A stretch of 7,198 nt of DNA from Deltaproteobacteria bacterium (GTDB lineage: Bacteria > Myxococcota > Polyangia > Polyangiales > B10-G4). Where the stretch lies: the NCBI GenBank assembly GCA_019312705.1, contig JAFDCW010000221.1, forward strand, positions 1 through 7,198, read 5' to 3'. Position numbers and translations under genes: made by a program. A model generated the notes under the pieces. It searched no databases. It was not told where the DNA came from and worked only from the letters and a program-made list of their open reading frames with translations. Within the stretch, counting starts at the first letter, position 1, and each line of letters begins with the position of its first letter. This document shows positions 6,649-7,198 of the stretch, piece after piece.

Positions 6649-6980
6649 GGCCCGTGGATTTCGATCACTTCCACGCCCGAGCCCGGACGCACCAGCCCCG
6701 GGCACTCCCGGGCGACCTCAATCGCGCCTTCCAGGGTCTCTGCCGAGACGATCATATAGCCGCCGACCAGCTCCTTTACCTCGACGAAGGGCCCATCGCT
6801 CTGGCCTTCGGCTGTGACGAGCTTCCCGCCGCCGAGCTTTCCGCCCATGTCGACGACGCTGTCTTTGAACTTCTCCTGCCAGGCACCGAACTTGGCGTAC
6901 ATCTCTTGCATCTGGGCGGGGGAGGGCTTCTCTCCGCCATCGCTCTTCAGGCTTCGTTGCATACAAAGGTACTTGGGCAT
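6645..6980 (-). CDS. DGPF/YCII-related domain protein
   Basis: ATG 6980 is preceded by GGAG five bases upstream (GGAG-ACGTC-ATG), which decides the start; the open frame back to 7094 runs through a hairpin and is not needed. The 111-residue product begins MPKYLCMQRS, has a helix rich in Gln/Met/Lys (about 21-40), then GGGKL and the diagnostic DGPF motif at 62-65, followed by VEVKELVGGYMIVSA. It ends in a beta-strand (VEVIEIHG). This is a full-length member of the small ferredoxin-like-fold family related to YCII. These genes are very often next to ECF42-type sigma genes and, in Streptomyces, are regulated by them. Their biochemical role is not settled. Its TGA overlaps the GTG of the sigma gene by 4 nt, which implies translational coupling. 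The protein looks intact although its sigma partner is broken. Confidence 0.93.
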   Translation of the reverse strand: MPKYLCMQRSLKSDGGEKPSPAQMQEMYAKFGAWQEKFKDSVVDMGGKLGGGKLVTAEGQSDGPFVEVKELVGGYMIVSAETLEGAIEVARECPGLVRPGSGVEVIEIHGP

Positions 6981-7015
6981 GACGTCTCCGTTTCGGGTTT
7001 GGTCGGTCAACGCGG

Positions 7016-7038
7016 CCGACACCCCATGACGCATGGGG
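7016..7038 (-). promoter_or_regulatory. Perfect inverted repeat and possible ECF -35 element upstream of the DGPF gene
   Basis: CCCCATG-ACG-CATGGGG (7022-7038) is a perfect 7-bp inverted repeat, 41 bp ahead of the DGPF start and downstream of the terminator of the preceding gene. That puts it inside the only likely promoter region for the DGPF-sigma pair. Directly next to it, on the minus strand, is TGTCGG (7021-7016), one base from the TGTCGA reported as the -35 motif of ECF42 targets, as I recall it from Streptomyces work. No matching -10 element at the right distance was found. The repeat could be an operator or a 5'-UTR hairpin. Confidence 0.35.
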
Positions 7039-7071
7039 ACTGCCGTCTTGGACACGCGGTCGAAACGAAAG

Positions 7072-7103
7072 AAACCCGGCATGAGTCGATACATGCCGAG
7101 TTT
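7072..7103 (-). terminator. Rho-independent-type terminator for the upstream minus-strand gene
   Basis: Read on the minus strand, AAACTCGGCATG (7103-7092) pairs with CATGCCGGGTTT (7083-7072) as a 12-bp stem with one T-G wobble, around an 8-nt loop. The T-rich tail CTTTCGTTTCG (7071-7061) follows. It lies 32 nt past the TAA of the gene at the right edge. On the plus strand the same stem has one C-A mismatch and is followed by TG, so it works less well that way. A second small hairpin, GGGGC-CCG-GCCCC (7115-7127), sits between the stop and this stem. Confidence 0.65.
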
Positions 7104-7134
7104 TGTTCGTATCCGGGGCCCGGCCCCAGGCGCC

Positions 7135-7198
7135 TTACTGAAGCGCGATCGTGACTTCCCGGATGGACCCGTTGAAGTCGTTGTCGCCCTCGGCGTAT
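7135..7198 (-). CDS. C-terminal end of an unidentified protein
   Basis: Only the last 20 codons are in the window, ending at TAA 7137-7135; the gene continues past the right edge. The visible end, DFNGSIREVTIALQ, is an alternating beta-strand. The pattern F-x-G-x-I-x-x-V-x-I-x-L resembles the C-termini of bacterial arylsulfatases, but 20 residues are too few to assign a family. A strong hairpin terminator follows downstream, which supports this being a true gene end. Confidence 0.5.
   Translation of the reverse strand, partial: YAEGDNDFNGSIREVTIALQ

Noticed and set aside
1..7198. Search for a defence system, mobile element, CRISPR array or biosynthetic cluster
   Set aside because: No transposase, integrase, nuclease, helicase, toxin-antitoxin pair, regularly spaced repeats or assembly-line enzymes are present. 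The genes look like ordinary chromosomal single genes.

Overview
The window is GC-rich and gene-dense, and the evidence points to Myxococcota, probably a Polyangiales/Sandaracinaceae-like lineage. The main sign is a secreted beta-helix protein with an Asp/Pro/Gly-rich linker followed by a Cys-containing, single-helix, poly-Arg tail of the MYXO-CTERM type. A DGPF/YCII gene paired with a DUF6596 (ECF42-type) sigma gene, and a lipoprotein with a Cys-rich tail, also fit. This placement is inference from gene content; no rRNA or other phylogenetic marker is present.

Layout from left to right: (1) the 3' part of an Ala/Gly-rich protein gene of unknown function (+, 1-489); (2) a membrane protein with a Cys/His cluster and two transmembrane helices (-, 516-1640); (3) a divergent alpha/beta hydrolase (+, 1725-2630) with a complete Ser-Asp-His triad; (4) a convergent, exported right-handed beta-helix protein with a MYXO-CTERM-like anchor (-, 2693-4222); (5) a Trp-rich protein of unknown family (+, 4324-4866), followed after a gap with inverted repeats by a predicted lipoprotein (+, 4972-5643); (6) on the minus strand, a DGPF/YCII protein gene (6645-6980) that overlaps the start of an ECF42-type sigma gene by 4 nt (5658-6648); (7) a hairpin that looks like a terminator, and the last 20 codons of another minus-strand gene at the right edge.

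The most notable observation is in the sigma gene. Its first 16 codons (frame starting at 6648) look like a normal ECF N-terminus, and its sigma region 4 plus DUF6596/TPR-like C-terminal part is fully open (frame from 6584). The two parts are in different frames and almost all of sigma region 2 is absent between them. The simplest reading is an internal, frame-breaking deletion near position 6600, with an intact DGPF partner left upstream. A short region-4/TPR product made by reinitiation at GTG 6584 is possible but unproven.

The genes do not form one pathway. They are mostly single genes in alternating orientation with very short convergent gaps (26, 62 and 14 bp). Apart from the DGPF-sigma pair, functional links between neighbours are not supported. 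I found no mobile element, CRISPR array, tRNA or rRNA, and no convincing new multi-gene system.
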